Source of the DNA: Phytopythium helicoides
Taxonomy: Eukaryota; Oomycota; Peronosporomycetes; Pythiales; Pythiaceae
Assembly: GCA_024867545.1 (NCBI GenBank)
Contig: JANFNE010000032.1
Location: 62,001-126,000, forward strand
Direction: 5' to 3'
Length of the DNA: 64,000 bases
The notes under the pieces were generated by a model. That model did not search any database. It was not told the DNA's origin and was given only the letters and a program-made list of their open reading frames with translations. This document shows, piece after piece, positions 11,330-23,211 of the stretch. Each line of letters begins with the position of its first letter. The first letter of the stretch is position 1. The position numbers were made by a program, and so were the translations under genes.

Positions 11330-11691
11330 CGGCCTCTTCCGCGGACTACAGGCGTGCTCCGGAGCTCGAACCAGCGCGAGGCGCAGGGCAAATCGAGAAA
11401 TGAGCTGCTAATGCATGCGAAAGCACGGAAGAGAGGCTCTCGCCGCCTCGCGCGCCGCCTGCGCCACGCACGCCCGGTCGCGCATGTTGCTGCCAACTGC
11501 CGCATCTTCGCTATGGGGAATTGCTATATGCGGAGTGTGAGTATAATGCTCATTTCTTATAGTCATGTTTTGACTATAGAGAAGGGCTCATGTTGGGCTC
11601 AATGCACTGAAGTTCGGACACCTTGGCCGTGTGTGGGGCTAGATTGGCGATCGGGAGAGTATTCGTGGTTTCGGAGCTAGCGACGAGTGCT
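11330..11691. other. Intergenic region upstream of the GH31 gene
   Basis: Contains the presumed promoter of the minus-strand GH31 gene and, near its centre, a plus-strand initiator-like site (11548-11556). No gene seen. Confidence 0.4.
11548..11556 (+). promoter_or_regulatory. Oomycete initiator-like element
   Basis: GCTCATTTC, preceded by a TATAAT-like string, fits the oomycete initiator core (GCTCATTYY). It lies about 145 bp upstream of the decayed plus-strand gene starting near 11.7 kb and would fit as that gene's former start site. A match this short can occur by chance. Confidence 0.35.
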
Positions 11692-12504
11692 GTAGCGACA
11701 GCATGAGCGAGTTGGAGGTTTTGGGAGACGCTGGGAGACCTATGAGCCGTTTTGCTGCTGCCAGTACAGCAAGTACAAGAAAGTCGACACGGGCTCGCCT
11801 GGCAGCCATGAGTGGTTTCTCGTCAAGGGTTTCGAGTATAGGAGGCGCGTGCGTCGAGCTAGAGTGGCGAATATGCTCGACGAATTACCGGCCACCGCCG
11901 AGCTGCAAGCGGTGCTACAACACCGCCTCTGAGAAGAGCAACGAGCTGCAGCAATCTCGGTGAGCACCAGCAGAGTTCAGCCCGCAACTACTAATAGCAG
12001 AGTTGCAGCCCTCGCTTCCACTACTTGCTCGTGATATAAGCATTGCAGTCGTCAGAGAAGGCACTTTGAGTGGTTGTGGCCTCACTACTGGCAAACAGAA
12101 AAGTGAGACTCCGAGCGCCGACACAATCTTCGACACGCGCGAAGCGCGCTCAGAGGCTCAAATTCCACGATACAAAGCTCCGGCAAGAGTGCGAGCTCCT
12201 CGAGCCCAAGCTTCGACTAGACCGCGAAGTCCACGCAGCCGAACTTCGACTTTAGCGGGGGCTCCACGAGGCCCAGCTCAGCATTCTCGAGCGAGCACTC
12301 GCCACCTTGCCCTCCTCGCACGTGAGCAAGGAGATCATTCGTCATGAGCAGGATTCCATTCTTCTTCTAACAGCTTTGCGAGAACGGAGCGCCAGAAGCG
12401 GGAATCAGTCATCTTCTTCCACTCGAGTGAAGAAGCTCGAGAGATGTGTACCCGGACACCGAAGCGTCCATCGACCGCTGAGAGCTTTTAGCAGCATAAA
12501 CTGA
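11692..12504 (+). pseudogene. Decayed gene of unknown family
   Basis: Protein-like sequence broken by stops and a frame change. From about 11692 one frame reads well (FCCCQYSKYKKVDTG, EWFLVKGFEYRRRVRRARV, ELQAVLQHRL) and then meets an in-frame TGA at about 11931-11933, exactly where an Arg codon would give RLREEQRAA. From about 12070 another frame carries a charged coiled-coil-like stretch (KLRQECELLEPKLRLDREV), an in-frame TAG at 12253-12255, and then continues coherently (HEAQLSILERALATL, SKEIIRHEQDSILLL) to 12504. The frame change between the two parts could be an intron, but the stops argue for decay. I do not recognise the family. Confidence 0.45.
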
Positions 12505-12861
12505 GTGGCAGCTCGACGCTTTTGATATCTCGGAGGGAAATCACCAGGCTTCCGAGTGATGAAAGCCACCTGCGCGATTGGTCGTTTCGCTCTGCGCCAC
12601 CATCGTAAGCGTTCGCTTTGACTCCGCAACCATGAACCCCATGAAGCCACCACACCATGAGCCCGCAAATTGCAACGAGAGCTCCACCTCCATCGTCTGG
12701 ACACTTTCTCGCTCCAAGCAGCCCCATGCAGCCCTGTTAAGTATCCAACACTGAACCACCCTCGACATGTCAACTTCCCATCTCGTCCCCACTATCCGCA
12801 TACTCAGCGCAAGTCTCCTCTAGTCACCTCACCTCACACTTCCAGCGACGAGCAGGCGAGC
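12505..12861. other. Region upstream of the WDR91-like gene
   Basis: Open frames continue here, but the translation does not look like protein and ends in a Ser/His/Pro-rich stretch just before the conserved start at 12862. Probably promoter and 5' UTR. Confidence 0.4.
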
Positions 12862-15409
12862 ATGGCGGACGCGAGCCCGCGCGGGCTGCTGGCGCACGTG
12901 GACGAGCTCGTGATGGAGTACCTGCTCTTCCGCGGCTTCTCCAAGAGCTTCCAGGCCTTCCAGGCCGAGCGCAGGCGCGACCGCGCGCGCGGATTCGACG
13001 TCGACCAGATCCTGCAGCAGCTGCTGCTGGCCGTGCAGAGCTACCGCGTCGAGGCCGTGCTCGAGACCTGGAAGTTCCTCAGCGCGCGCTTCTTCCACTC
13101 ACTCGACGCCTCCTACTCGGCGGTGCGTGGCTCGTGCTTGACGTCGGTCGACTCGTTGGTTTTTGACGCTCTTGACGCGCTTCCAGACCCTGCAGAAGCT
13201 CGAGACGTCGCTGCTTCGGCTGTACGTCGTCAACGCCGTCAAGACGGGCCACAGAGAGAAGGCGGCCGAGTTCTTCAAGCGCTTCGCCAACCGCCTGCAC
13301 GAGTCCGTGCCCCAGCGCGGCGCCGACGTCGGCGACTCGTGGGCGCGATGGTTCATCCTGCCGTACATCGAGCACCCCGAGACGGACCCGTACTTCCAGG
13401 TCTTCTTCAGCAAGGAGTGGCTCGAGGCCTTCGTCGCCTCCTTCCGCAACTTCCTCGGGCTCGTCTTCCGCAACCTCCCACTGCCCACGCTACTCGCCTT
13501 CCAGCTCACGCGCCTGCAAGACCCCACGCTCAAGATGCGCCTCAAGGTCAGCCAGGCAGAGTGCAGCCGACTCAGGTACGGCTCCGTGCAGTTTTGGGGA
13601 TTATAGCAGAGCATTGACAACGGTGTTTCGAAGACTGCTAAACCTGGAAGCAGCCTCCAAGGTCAAGAAGCTGGAGGAAGCGGGGCGACAGCTGCACTCC
13701 GTCCTGCGCATGATGGTGCAGCACAGCTACTTGGAGCACTTTACAGACTCATCAGTTGATGTGGCAGCAGAAGATTCCCCAAATGGACTGGGTTCGAACA
13801 GAGGAGCCCCGAGGAGCAGGATCCAGAGCCAAGACAGCCGAGTTGGACTGACTCGGGAACAAATGCGGGAGCTTGGCGAGCTATTTGGCATCACCAGCAG
13901 AGAGCACGAGACTCCTGCAGCCTTGTTTTCGCCCGAGAACGACCATTACAGGTCTGACCAGTTCATGTCCGAGGAGGAGCGTCCTAGCGACGATGCCTTC
14001 GCAGTAGACTCAGAGTCTGGAGGTCCCATGTCGCCTCCATTCTCGCCTCTACCGGGTATCAGCAACCTCGCAGTGCTGGAGCCGCATGCTGAGCTGTCTG
14101 ACGATGGGTCAGACAATTCCCATACAGACTCTCCAAGTCGGACATGGCCCCGCAAAAGCATCCGGAGCCCTCAACGCGGGCTAAAGGTGTCGTTGATACG
14201 AGAGGTGAACCTATTGAACGACTGGGAGACGAATGTATCGACAATGGTGATGCGAAGTCGTTTCTCGCAAGATGGAACTTACCTAGCGATCTCCCAGCTG
14301 GGCAACTCTCACGTGGACATTTGGCGCACCGAAGGTGCCGAGCTCTCGCCCGTCTCAACACTGTCACTTGATCACGCGATGAAGCACTTGGCATGGATCA
14401 CCACCAGCGACGATGAACAGGTGCGTCGTATACTTTTCTGGTGTTATGGTAGTGCGTGGGTGCAGGCTTTCTCATACTACTTTGCGATGATCTCCAGGCT
14501 ATGTTGTGTGTTCTAGCTGACCACTCCATAAGTGCATGGAGAATCGGAAGTGGGGAATTACTGTCAACACTACCACCTCCAACAGGAGCGAGAATCGGAG
14601 ATCTTTCCTACTCTACAAACGGTTCTTCAGGTCTGTCGCTGTATGAGTATGATGCGGATGGCGCTTCTTCCGACCGTCGGCAAGAAGTGCACGTAATCCA
14701 TAATCACCTCGAAGAATTGGAATGCCAGTCATCAGTGTTTCAAGGAAGTGGAGAGCTGTCGTGTTTGTCAATCAGTGACAGTGGACGTGTTGCAGCTGTT
14801 GGCACTGTCACTGGTGTTGTGCATTTTTTCGAGACTGCGATCCCCAATCACGTCGAAACTTGGACTCCGGGTGGTGACTATCATGACGACCGAGCGCTGG
14901 CGGCAATCTGTTTTTCTCCTGATGAGACGTCATTATTCAGCATCGCTGATGGTGGGGACGAGGTGCTTGAGCGCACGATCGCCGAGTTCATGTCAGAAAA
15001 GTTTCCGAGTGAATCCAACCCCGCAGCTCGTGGGAGCCAGCTCGCTAATTCAGTCGCAGTTTGTCGATACGACATTGGCAGTCGTGCCTCTGATGCTCAG
15101 GACGACTTGACTGGTGTATCGATCCGCTTTCTCGGTGGCGGAGACTTTTTCGTGGTTTCAGTTTCGCATCGATTGCATCTTTTCAAGGTTGGTATTGCTC
15201 TATGACGTGACGTGATTTCCGAATTATGGCACAGTCTAACATTGGTTTGGTTTATGCAGCGTGGGCAATCTCATGCTGTGAGCGTTGAAATGCTGAACGA
15301 AAGTACACTAGCTGATATCGATTGGCACCCAAGGCTTCCTGTTTGCAGCAGCGCAAACCAGGACGGCACAGTCGCGTTATGGAACATAGAAGAGTTCTCA
15401 GCCGTGTAA
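12862..15409 (+). CDS. WDR91: WDR91-like LisH/WD40 endosomal protein (5 exons)
   Basis: Exons 12862-13122, 13187-13575, 13634-14420, 14498-15187 and 15260-15409 give 758 residues with consistent phases. The N-terminal LisH-type segment (about 8-40, including VMEYLLFRGFSKSFQAF) and the following helical block (FVDQI-like repeats, RWFILPYIEHPETDPYF, FFSKEWLEAF) match WDR91. In animals WDR91 binds Rab7 and the Beclin-PI3K complex and lowers PI3P during early-to-late endosome conversion. The middle is Ser/Pro-rich and disordered. The C-terminus is a WD40 propeller (e.g. SRFSQDGTYLAISQLGNSHV, ending NQDGTVALWNIEEF). Start chosen at the ATG that begins the conserved segment (MADASPRG). Its end is 69 bp from the convergent CTL gene. 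Confidence 0.85.
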
Positions 15410-15478
15410 ATCGAAAGTGAAAGCGGTGGCAAGTGCCGCATGAAAGCAATAGATATATTGTCATGAATACTCTACTAT

Positions 15479-17662
15479 CTATTCTCTGTGCACCGGGACG
15501 CTGTCGACGAACTTGTGCAGCGTGTCACTCATGAAGTACTGGCCAGACTCCTTGTTGATCTCCTTGTCTTCGCAAAAGCACAGCAAGATTGTGTCGATGG
15601 CCATTTCATACACCCCCAAAAAAGTCGATGCAACAAACCAGGCAAGCACCAGGGAGAGCAGGATAGGTGCCATCGGAGATGAAATCTCGTGGGATCCGCC
15701 GACCCCAAACTCGTCCGAGTTAGCTTCAATGTACGCGAACATGATAACTGCCGAAGACATGGCGATGGCGATCTTTCCGGCACCTAGGAGCAGGAACGAG
15801 ACCATGGATACGGCAGCGACCTGACCGACGTTGGTGATAAGTACTTTGATAGCGTCTTTGGCAGATGAGCAGAAGCTTTTGCCTTTCATGGCGATCATAA
15901 TGTAGGCATTCTTGGAAAGGAAGCGAAGGCACTTTTCAAGAAACCAGAGGCAGCACTGCACTACCTTCATGATCACCTTGACAACCAGGTTGGATTTTTG
16001 CACGCCTTGCGTCTGATGATCGATGTAGAGCAGCACCGCGCGGATGAATTGCACAACAGCGATGATGAAGGAGCCGAATGCAAGCGACCCAAAGTGGTAT
16101 CGGAAGCAGTTTTTGAACGAGTAGAGAATGGGGAAGCGTCCCATCTCGATGCGATTCTTCTCTTTGCTCCAGTAGTAGCGACTCACGGCACCCGCAATGG
16201 TGCACATGCTGATGGCGTTGATCAGTTGGTTGGTCCACAAAAATCCGAAAAAGTGGTAGGCGAACATGATTCGCATGGCGTCATTGGCGTTCACCTTGCT
16301 AAGGACTGTGGTGGCTGCTGAAGACGCGGTTGTGCTTCCCAACTTATCCAAACTGATCTCGGCCGAGCTATAGATGAAGGCAGCGATAATCGCTGAATAG
16401 ATGAAAAGCACAAGCATCATGATGAATGGCCAGATGGGAAAGAACACTAGAAGAGGCATCCGCCTCACAACTCGAGACGCCTCCTTGATGATGCCAACTG
16501 TAATGCGAATTTTCTTTTGAAAGAAGCACACCAGTAGGAAAGCCACTCCAGCGAGGGCGTAGAAGATGTAAGCAGCAGCAGCATAAACCTGTTTCTTATT
16601 GTTGGCTGCTCGAAAAGTCTCTGGGAGATCAAGGGAGCCATCGCTAATAGCTGATGAAGCTCCAATGGCAGTGGCAGCAGTAGACAAGCTAGATGTCAAT
16701 GCTGAAATCTCGGAGCTGCCAATGATACCTGCCTTGGTACTGAGCATGAGCGCGAACAGCAACAGAAGCAGCACAAATCCCCAGAGCATGAGCCACACAA
16801 TGCATCCAGCGCAGTACTGCATAAGAATCAGGAACACGAAGCCGAGAGCAAACGCGACTGCGCCGCCAAACGCAAGGATCATGGGCCACGTGTTGCGAAT
16901 ATCTCCAATGCAACGACCCACCACAGCACCAACGGTCTGAAGCGTGTCATACATCGGGTTGGACTGAGCTGGGCCTGTAGCATCCGAAATCGTTCGCGTC
17001 TTTTTGATCTGGCACTTGGCGTTCGGCGTGCGCACACCATCCACAACATCGTAATACTCGTCTGAGTCGGCTGGGTAGACGCAAGTCTCAATTTCGGTTG
17101 AATTGGATTCTGCGTATTCAATGCAGCGGTAAAAGACAACCTCGCTGGGGAGTGCCACCAGCCAGCACTCTTGGTCGTCTGAAAGGATATTGAGAAGTGC
17201 TCGTTGCTCCCTTTCTTGTTCTCTCTCAGCATCTGAAGCTAGTGAATCGTCAGCTTGAATTTCAGCCTCCACTTCGTAGTTGCAGATGTACGAGCCAGCG
17301 GATGGACAACTCGAGACGCAGACTCCATAAAATGAGTAATCAGTGGGCGAGAGCGTTGGGTCCGCAGCCTGCTCTAGCAAATCCTGAGTCATGCGTGGGT
17401 AGAATGTGAGAGTTTTGTCTTCCATGGTACCAGTTCCGCACGTTGTGCCGTTATAGTCGGTGCCGTACAGCAATCTTGCTGGTTGACCATTTAGCAATCC
17501 AATCACAGCGACAACAACCATGCCGACCCAGAAAACAAGAAACAAAAGGCAGCAAAAGCAGTCGCGGCACTTGCGAGACGCTGCTGGGGCGACGGCACGC
17601 GCTTTCGACGCGTCATAATTTTCCCCAGCGATCTCCACTGCTTTTTTCGAGCAGCAGCCCAT
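15479..17662 (-). CDS. Choline transporter-like protein (CTL/SLC44 family)
   Basis: Intronless membrane protein of 727 residues from the MGCCSKKA start. An upstream in-frame ATG at 17755 would add 31 unconserved residues. The MGCC N-terminus could be lipidated. After a short cytosolic part with a Cys cluster (CRDCFCC) and a first membrane helix come the CTL signature DYNGTTCG and a large extracellular loop with many Cys, then about ten hydrophobic helices. The conserved CTL region YWSKEKNRIEMGRFPILYSF and FRYHFGSLAFGS is present, and the tail (FVDSVPVHRE) is typical. CTL proteins move choline or ethanolamine across plasma or organelle membranes; the substrate here is inferred from the family. 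Divergent from the ankyrin-like gene 232 bp away. Confidence 0.9.
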   Translation of the reverse strand: MGCCSKKAVEIAGENYDASKARAVAPAASRKCRDCFCCLLFLVFWVGMVVVAVIGLLNGQPARLLYGTDYNGTTCGTGTMEDKTLTFYPRMTQDLLEQAADPTLSPTDYSFYGVCVSSCPSAGSYICNYEVEAEIQADDSLASDAEREQEREQRALLNILSDDQECWLVALPSEVVFYRCIEYAESNSTEIETCVYPADSDEYYDVVDGVRTPNAKCQIKKTRTISDATGPAQSNPMYDTLQTVGAVVGRCIGDIRNTWPMILAFGGAVAFALGFVFLILMQYCAGCIVWLMLWGFVLLLLLFALMLSTKAGIIGSSEISALTSSLSTAATAIGASSAISDGSLDLPETFRAANNKKQVYAAAAYIFYALAGVAFLLVCFFQKKIRITVGIIKEASRVVRRMPLLVFFPIWPFIMMLVLFIYSAIIAAFIYSSAEISLDKLGSTTASSAATTVLSKVNANDAMRIMFAYHFFGFLWTNQLINAISMCTIAGAVSRYYWSKEKNRIEMGRFPILYSFKNCFRYHFGSLAFGSFIIAVVQFIRAVLLYIDHQTQGVQKSNLVVKVIMKVVQCCLWFLEKCLRFLSKNAYIMIAMKGKSFCSSAKDAIKVLITNVGQVAAVSMVSFLLLGAGKIAIAMSSAVIMFAYIEANSDEFGVGGSHEISSPMAPILLSLVLAWFVASTFLGVYEMAIDTILLCFCEDKEINKESGQYFMSDTLHKFVDSVPVHRE

Positions 17663-17843
17663 GAGCTTGGGGTGCCCTGAAGGATTGGTGAGATGCGGGG
17701 ACGGACGCTCTTCAGACAATGAGTGTGGACGCAGGCATTTGAAGAAAATCAACACCGCACCAATCCTACATTATGCAATGCTGTTTATAGAGGAGCTATC
17801 TTCAGCCGATCAAGATCGATTTTGAATTCGTGTTGTCACACCA

Positions 17844-17870
17844 TATATATAAATACGAGCGCGAGTTCAT
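17844..17870 (+). promoter_or_regulatory. TATA-like box and initiator-like site
   Basis: TATATATAAATA (17844-17855) is followed by TTCATCTTCACC (from 17866), just 40-50 bp upstream of the ATG at 17895. The second string resembles the oomycete initiator plus flanking region. Function is inferred from position. Confidence 0.4.
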
Positions 17871-17894
17871 CTTCACCTTTTGGAAGCTGCAACC

Positions 17895-18647
17895 ATGAGT
17901 GGGTCAGAGGTGCGGCTGAACGCTTCGCGTTGGGATATGCATGCACTTCAAGCGCTGGGCACACGGGATCACATCACTTTGCGCCGTGTATTTGCTGAGC
18001 TTGGGCAGCAAATTCCTCTTGAGGCAGTGAACACACAAGTTGAGACTTTTGGTTTCGGCGCCCCCATGCAATTCGGCTCGTACGGTGCGTGAAAACCGCC
18101 ATCGCACTCGTAATATTTCCCTATATGATGATTCGACATACGTTGGTCAGGTTTCTTCGACAAAGCTGCTAGCGCGGTTGTGCCCGGGTCAAAAGCTCTA
18201 GTTGACCGATCTATACGAGGGGACACTCTACTTCATCTTGCGCTTCGACAAATCGATCCTCAGTCGGCGCTTGTACTTGTCCAGGCAAATGCATCACTGA
18301 GCATTGCCAACTCCGTTGGCGAAACGCCTCTTGTGATGGCATTTGATGCGTACGCGTTCTTCATGTTACGTGAGAAAGACAGTTCGCTACTCCCACTTGA
18401 TATGAATGCTGCAACTGCCAATCACCTCCAGAGTCAAAGCGAACAATACGCTGTTCTCTTCTCAGTCCTTGAAGAGCAGCTCTCAATGTACCATGCATCT
18501 GTGGTCTCGACTGCTCGAGACACATTAATGAAGATTTACAATGAGTACGCCCCAGAGCGCGTCCCAAAGATTGATAACCAGCTGCATGACTTTGAGTTTC
18601 GTGAGAAAAAACTGCTGGATAGTGTTCGAGCGAAATACTTGTCTTAA
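17895..18647 (+). CDS. Small ankyrin-like protein (2 exons)
   Basis: Exons 17895-18084 and 18151-18647 with a 66-nt GTGCGT...GTCAG intron; 228 residues. Exon 2 contains an ankyrin-like segment: RGDTLLHLALRQ, then ALVLVQANASLSIANSVGETPLVMAF, i.e. the end of one repeat and the start of another. The C-terminus is helical and charged (ARDTLMKIYNEYAPERVPK). Kozak-like context AACCATGAG supports the start; a TATA-like box lies close upstream. The 3' end is about 40 bp from the convergent neighbour. Probably a protein-interaction protein; the partner is unknown. Confidence 0.7.
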
Positions 18648-18687
18648 GACCAGATTCATGTGATTTCAATCAAGGCTCATCTACCGC

Positions 18688-20683
18688 TTAGAGGTTGTCA
18701 AAACCCAAACCCGCGAGAAGATTTACCAATACAATTTGCAGATCAATGCCATTGCTTAGGTCTTGAGCGATGACCGCAGCTTGATCGAGGCTTAGGGATA
18801 ATGATGCTCTTCGAAATCGAGATGTCCCAACAACGAGCTCTTCGATATCTAGTGTTATCGTTTCATGTTCAAAGTGGGAGGTCAACAAAACAAACTGGTC
18901 GTTTACTCGCATGCCCATTCTTCGCTTCGATATACCTCTGCGCCCATTTACTGCGGTTTGAATTGCTTCAATGGCAGCAGCATAGTCACATCTGGACTTC
19001 AACTCGATACTCTGTGCGGAGCTGCAACCACGATCATCTGGAAGAAAGGTCTCATTAGGAAAAGTTGACGGGCATGTGCGGGGTCGAGAGGGTTGCGTGC
19101 AAGCTATGGGCTCACTCTCAGATCGAGGTCGAGATGATCTTGGCGAAGTAGGTAGAGGAGACGTAGACGCTGCTATCCGGTACGAGATTCTCAGCTCCTT
19201 CGTATCAGTGAATAGTTGAAAACGAAGCCGATGCATGATCCCAATCAGTAATTGTTGCAGCTCTTCCTCCGTAAGCAATGAGGATAGCCTCGGAAAATTC
19301 CCAATGTCTGGTACATGTGTCACTGTCTCAAGCTTGATCCTGCGTTTAAGAGCAAGAGTAAGTTTCGCACTCCGCCATTCAGGAATTGACACGGATCCCG
19401 TGGCGTACATGGTTTCAAGATCATCGATCTCTTGAGCTACATATTCAAGGATGTTGTAGTCGACAAGGAATTGACCTTCAAAGGTACTGCATCCGTCGTT
19501 CCATGTCCCAAAGACCGCAAGCCCGCTAAGTCATGCCGAGCAATAAGTCAATAATCCTCGTGCAATCATCTACATGCAAGCGCAATTGTGCGTACCGATC
19601 GCCAATAGTCGCCTTAGACCCCTCCTTCAACCCGACAAGCTCAATTTGAAGCTCTCCAACAGAAATCTCGACCCCTTTCTTCGTTGTCGCCTCTAGCAAA
19701 GTGTAAGTTGGCAGTTCGACAAGCTGCATCTCTTCGTCTTCTTCAAAACTGTCACTCCGCTGTTTTCTATGTGGTCCTCTTCGACTCCTCTCGGATGAAT
19801 TTTTATCACTTCGTGGCGAGTTTCGTGGCGAGTGAATGCTTGGTAGCTGGTCGTTGCCTGCGCGCGAGTTCGGCCTTCGAATTGCCCTGCGTGATGGAGA
19901 CCTACTGTCTCCCGCCCGTGCTGTCTTCGGAGAAGGAAGCAAGTAGCCTACTGTGCCATCCTGACGCAAATGACTAAATCTTTTCGCATGCTCCTGCCAT
20001 TCGCCATCCCACTTCCGGGTGTTGTAATACGGCTTGAGTTGCGCTAGTCGCTGCTTCAATCGGCGGTTCTCCTCTTCGATCTTCTCTTGTTGTCGCCGCT
20101 GCACAGTCTTGTTAACAAGCGACTGCTTCTTGCATGCATTTCCGCGACCCATTGCGAATTCAGGCGACAAGTGGCAGTCAACGAGTGGGGTCTGATGGGC
20201 GTCGAGCCGTACACCGGGGATATGAACGTACGCAGGACTATGCAGCGGCGGCTTTCGAGGTGATCGAGTATGATTTAATCGAGGCGACGTCAGGGGAGGT
20301 GAGTCGTCTGCGGTGACAACAGCAGATTGTGCGTCCGACGTGGACTGCTTTGCTCGATGCGATGTCGGAGGAGGTGTAGGGACAAGTGTCGCTGAGGCCG
20401 CAAGTACAACGTTTTCCTGACGATGCAGGATATGCTCCATTCGATCCGCGAGTCGCTGGTTCTGCTGGTAGATGATCATCTGCCGCTCGCGCTCGAGCTG
20501 CAGGCGTTTGGCGTTGGTCGCCAAGTGTGGTTGCGCGACCGGCGTCGAGCTGTCAAGGTAGACTCGCGATGGCGAGTGTGACGTGGGCACAATAGTCGCA
20601 AGCTTCTGGTGGTGGATGGCATGCTGCCGAGCCACATCGCGCTCGTAACACAGGCGGTTGTCGAACGCCAGGCGCTTGTTCAT
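18688..20683 (-). CDS. CFAP97 (hemingway)-like flagellar protein (2 exons)
   Basis: Two open frames join into one gene: exon 1 20683-19596, intron 19595-19526 (GTACGC...CTTAG, 70 nt), exon 2 19525-18688; about 641 residues. The join restores phase and gives GDRGLAVFGTWNDG across the junction. The N-terminus (MNKRLAFDNRLCYERDVARQ) and a central helical segment at about 195-240 (EENRRLKQRLAQLKPYYN, then W-x-x-x-W-x-x-H) match the CFAP97/hemingway type found in ciliated eukaryotes. A disordered Arg/Ser/Pro-rich linker follows. After about 330, a beta-rich part (EISVGELQIELVGLKEGSK) may be a C2-like domain. The flagellar role is inferred from family and would fit zoospores. The predicted intron should be confirmed from transcripts. 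Confidence 0.65.
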
Positions 20684-21154
20684 TGTTGGTCGAGCAGTCG
20701 AGTGGCGCCTTCGACTGTCACGGACGCGAGTGGCCTGGTCCAAGTCGGTAGCTAAAGTTAGCCGAGGCCATCAGCAGATGGGAAAATAGCTGGCAGCGGA
20801 AAATAGCCTCTCCATGACCATGGCGGCGTCACAATTGACGGTTTCAGTTGAAGCGGTATCAGATGGTCGCTGATTGGATAGATTTATTCATCTAAACATT
20901 CTTCTATTGGTCAAAATAGAGTGAGTGGCAGTGACGCGTCACGCGCGACGCGAAGAGCTCATCACCGCGCAGTTTCAGCGCATCGACAGTCTCGTGGCCT
21001 CCGACTGCTCCATTACCGCTCTTCCGGCGCTCTCCAGAGCCTCGCGACGCTCTCGAGACCTTCGTCCACACCTTCAGCAGCTTCAGACGCGTCCATCGAG
21101 CCATCTGTGGCCTCCTGAAGCTTCCTGCAGCCCTCGAAACCTCTCTACGCGACC
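20684..21154. other. Divergent promoter region
   Basis: Lies between the CFAP97-like gene and ALG12. It holds ATTGG/GATTGG motifs (near 20872 and 20907; CCAAT boxes on the other strand) in an AT-rich patch at 20880-20920. No gene seen. Confidence 0.4.
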
Positions 21155-23211
21155 ATGCAGGTGCTGCTCAAGGGCGTGACGGCCGAGCTGCTGCTGGCCG
21201 CGATCGCCACTGCCCACGTCTACTACTGCCCGTACGCCAAGGTCGAGGAGAGCTTCAACCTGCAGGCGACGCACGATCTGCTGCTGCTGGGCCCGAGCCG
21301 GATCGACGCCTTCGACCACCTCGAATTCCCTGGCGTCGTGCCGCGCACGTTCCTCGGTTCGCTGGCGGTCGCAGCGCTCTCCAGCCCAATCGCGTGGGCG
21401 CTTCAGTTCTTTGGAGCTCCTAAGTTTGCGCTGCAACTCGCTGTGCGATGGGTGCTCGCCATGCTGACGGTCTCGGGGCTCGTCTTCTTCAGCCGCAGCG
21501 TCGCCTCGCGATTCGGCAAGGTGAGCATGCTCGTCCTGCATTGGCGCTTCGTTCACGCAGAGTGGAAAGCTCATACACGCTTTGCTGTAGGACGCCGGCA
21601 AGTTCTTTTTGCTGATCTGCGCCTGCCAGTTCCACCTCATGTTCTACGCGGGACGCACGCTGCCCAACACGTACGCGCTCGCCCTTGTGCTCTACGCGCT
21701 CGGCAACTGGTTACAGGCAAGTTATCTACTCTTTGCTTCCATTGGAATAAACAACTCACTTTTACATTTCTGACTGCAGGGAAGGTGGCACCGCACGGTT
21801 GCGCTGCTTTCCTTCACGACAATTGTCTTTCGTGGGGACACAGCTGTATTGTTCGCGCCGCTGCTTCTGTCCATGCTGCTTACCCGCCGCGTTTCCATCT
21901 TCAAGATCATCTGGTGGGGATTTAGCTCTTCCGTGGTCTCCCTAGCGCTCACAGTGCTCGTTGACTCCTACTTCTGGTACGTTTGTGTTACGCGATAGGT
22001 GCTTTGCCGGGCTTACCCTTAAATTGCGCTTATACGAATAGGCAACGCTGGTTGTGGCCCGAAGGTGAAGTGCTGTGGTTCAACACGGTTGAGAACAAGA
22101 GCAGTGAATGGGGTGTCAGCCCGCCCTTGTGGTACTTCTACTCGGCGCTCCCGCGCGCACTACTTGCCACGTTGGTTCTCATTCCGCTCGGGATTAGGTA
22201 CATATTCCCTTGCCGTGCTTTGTTCCTTGCTTCACACGCTCATCACGGCTTGTCGCCTTCGTCAGTACTCTGCTCCCCACAGTGCTCAAGAGCCGCTCGT
22301 TCAGGGAGCTTGTTTGGGCCTTTAAGGCTGCTCCACTGATTGACTGGAGTGTCATGTCGGTCGTGTGGCCGGTGATCGTCTACTTGGGGCTCTTTTCGAT
22401 ATTGCCGCACAAGGAGCTGCGCTTTATCTTCAACGCCATCCCGATTCTCAACATGGCGTCCGCAGTGGTGAGAACATTCCCTTGTAGTTTCGGAGACCAT
22501 AGCATTGGTTTCTAATACTTTGCTGTCTTTCGGTGCAGGGGGTAACAAAGCTCTACCGGAACCGCCACAAGGTAGGTCTTGATCACATTATCCTTAAAAG
22601 GCTGGAACATCTTTTCATTTTCTCAATTGCTCTTTGTGACAGGCTCGCTTCCCTCTCGTTGGAGCTGCCGGAGTCATAATCGTTACTCTTCTGGGTGCCA
22701 CTGTGTTGTTCATGGCGGCGCGTGTCAACTACCCTGGTTTGTCGCCTGCATTTGCGTTTCCACTTGCAACATTTCACTAACCATGCATATGGCAATACCA
22801 GGTGGCCATGCGTTTGCTCGCCTTCACCAAATCGGCGAGAGGGACCAGTTCTTACCGCGCACCGTGCACATCGACGTACCTGCAGCCATGACTGGCGTGT
22901 CCCGCTTTGGAGAGGAATATCCGGCGTGGACGTGAGTTCCCGTTGTGTATTGAGGCACACCAGATCAATGTTGACTCATAGATGAAATGACCATTGGCAG
23001 GTACTCGAAGGACGAGAATGTGACGACAATTGAGCAGCTGGAGCAGTTTGACTACTTGCTGACCCACGAGGACCCCGTGAATCTGGAACATCAATTCCAG
23101 TACGTGGGTGGCTTCGACGCCTTCCACCGCGTGGGAACTGTCAACGGACGCCTCGCTTTCGAGACCAAAAGCTACGTACACCTCATGCGCAACCGCCGCA
23201 TCGCTCCCTAG
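21155..23211 (+). CDS. ALG12: Dolichyl-P-Man:Man7GlcNAc2-PP-dolichol alpha-1,6-mannosyltransferase
   Basis: Nine exons: 21155-21520, 21591-21716, 21780-21976, 22042-22197, 22266-22467, 22539-22571, 22643-22736, 22802-22931, 23001-23211. All phases agree, giving 504 residues, the normal size for this family. ALG12 is an ER membrane GT22 enzyme that adds the eighth mannose to the N-glycan precursor from Man-P-dolichol. Family hallmarks are [20 protein letters not shown] near residue 20 (the luminal loop with the catalytic acidic residues) and [13 protein letters not shown]. The later part has repeated hydrophobic helices and the motif [17 protein letters not shown]. Intron 2 uses a GC donor (GCAAGT at 21717). 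Its 3' end is 88 bp from the convergent neighbour. Confidence 0.92.
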
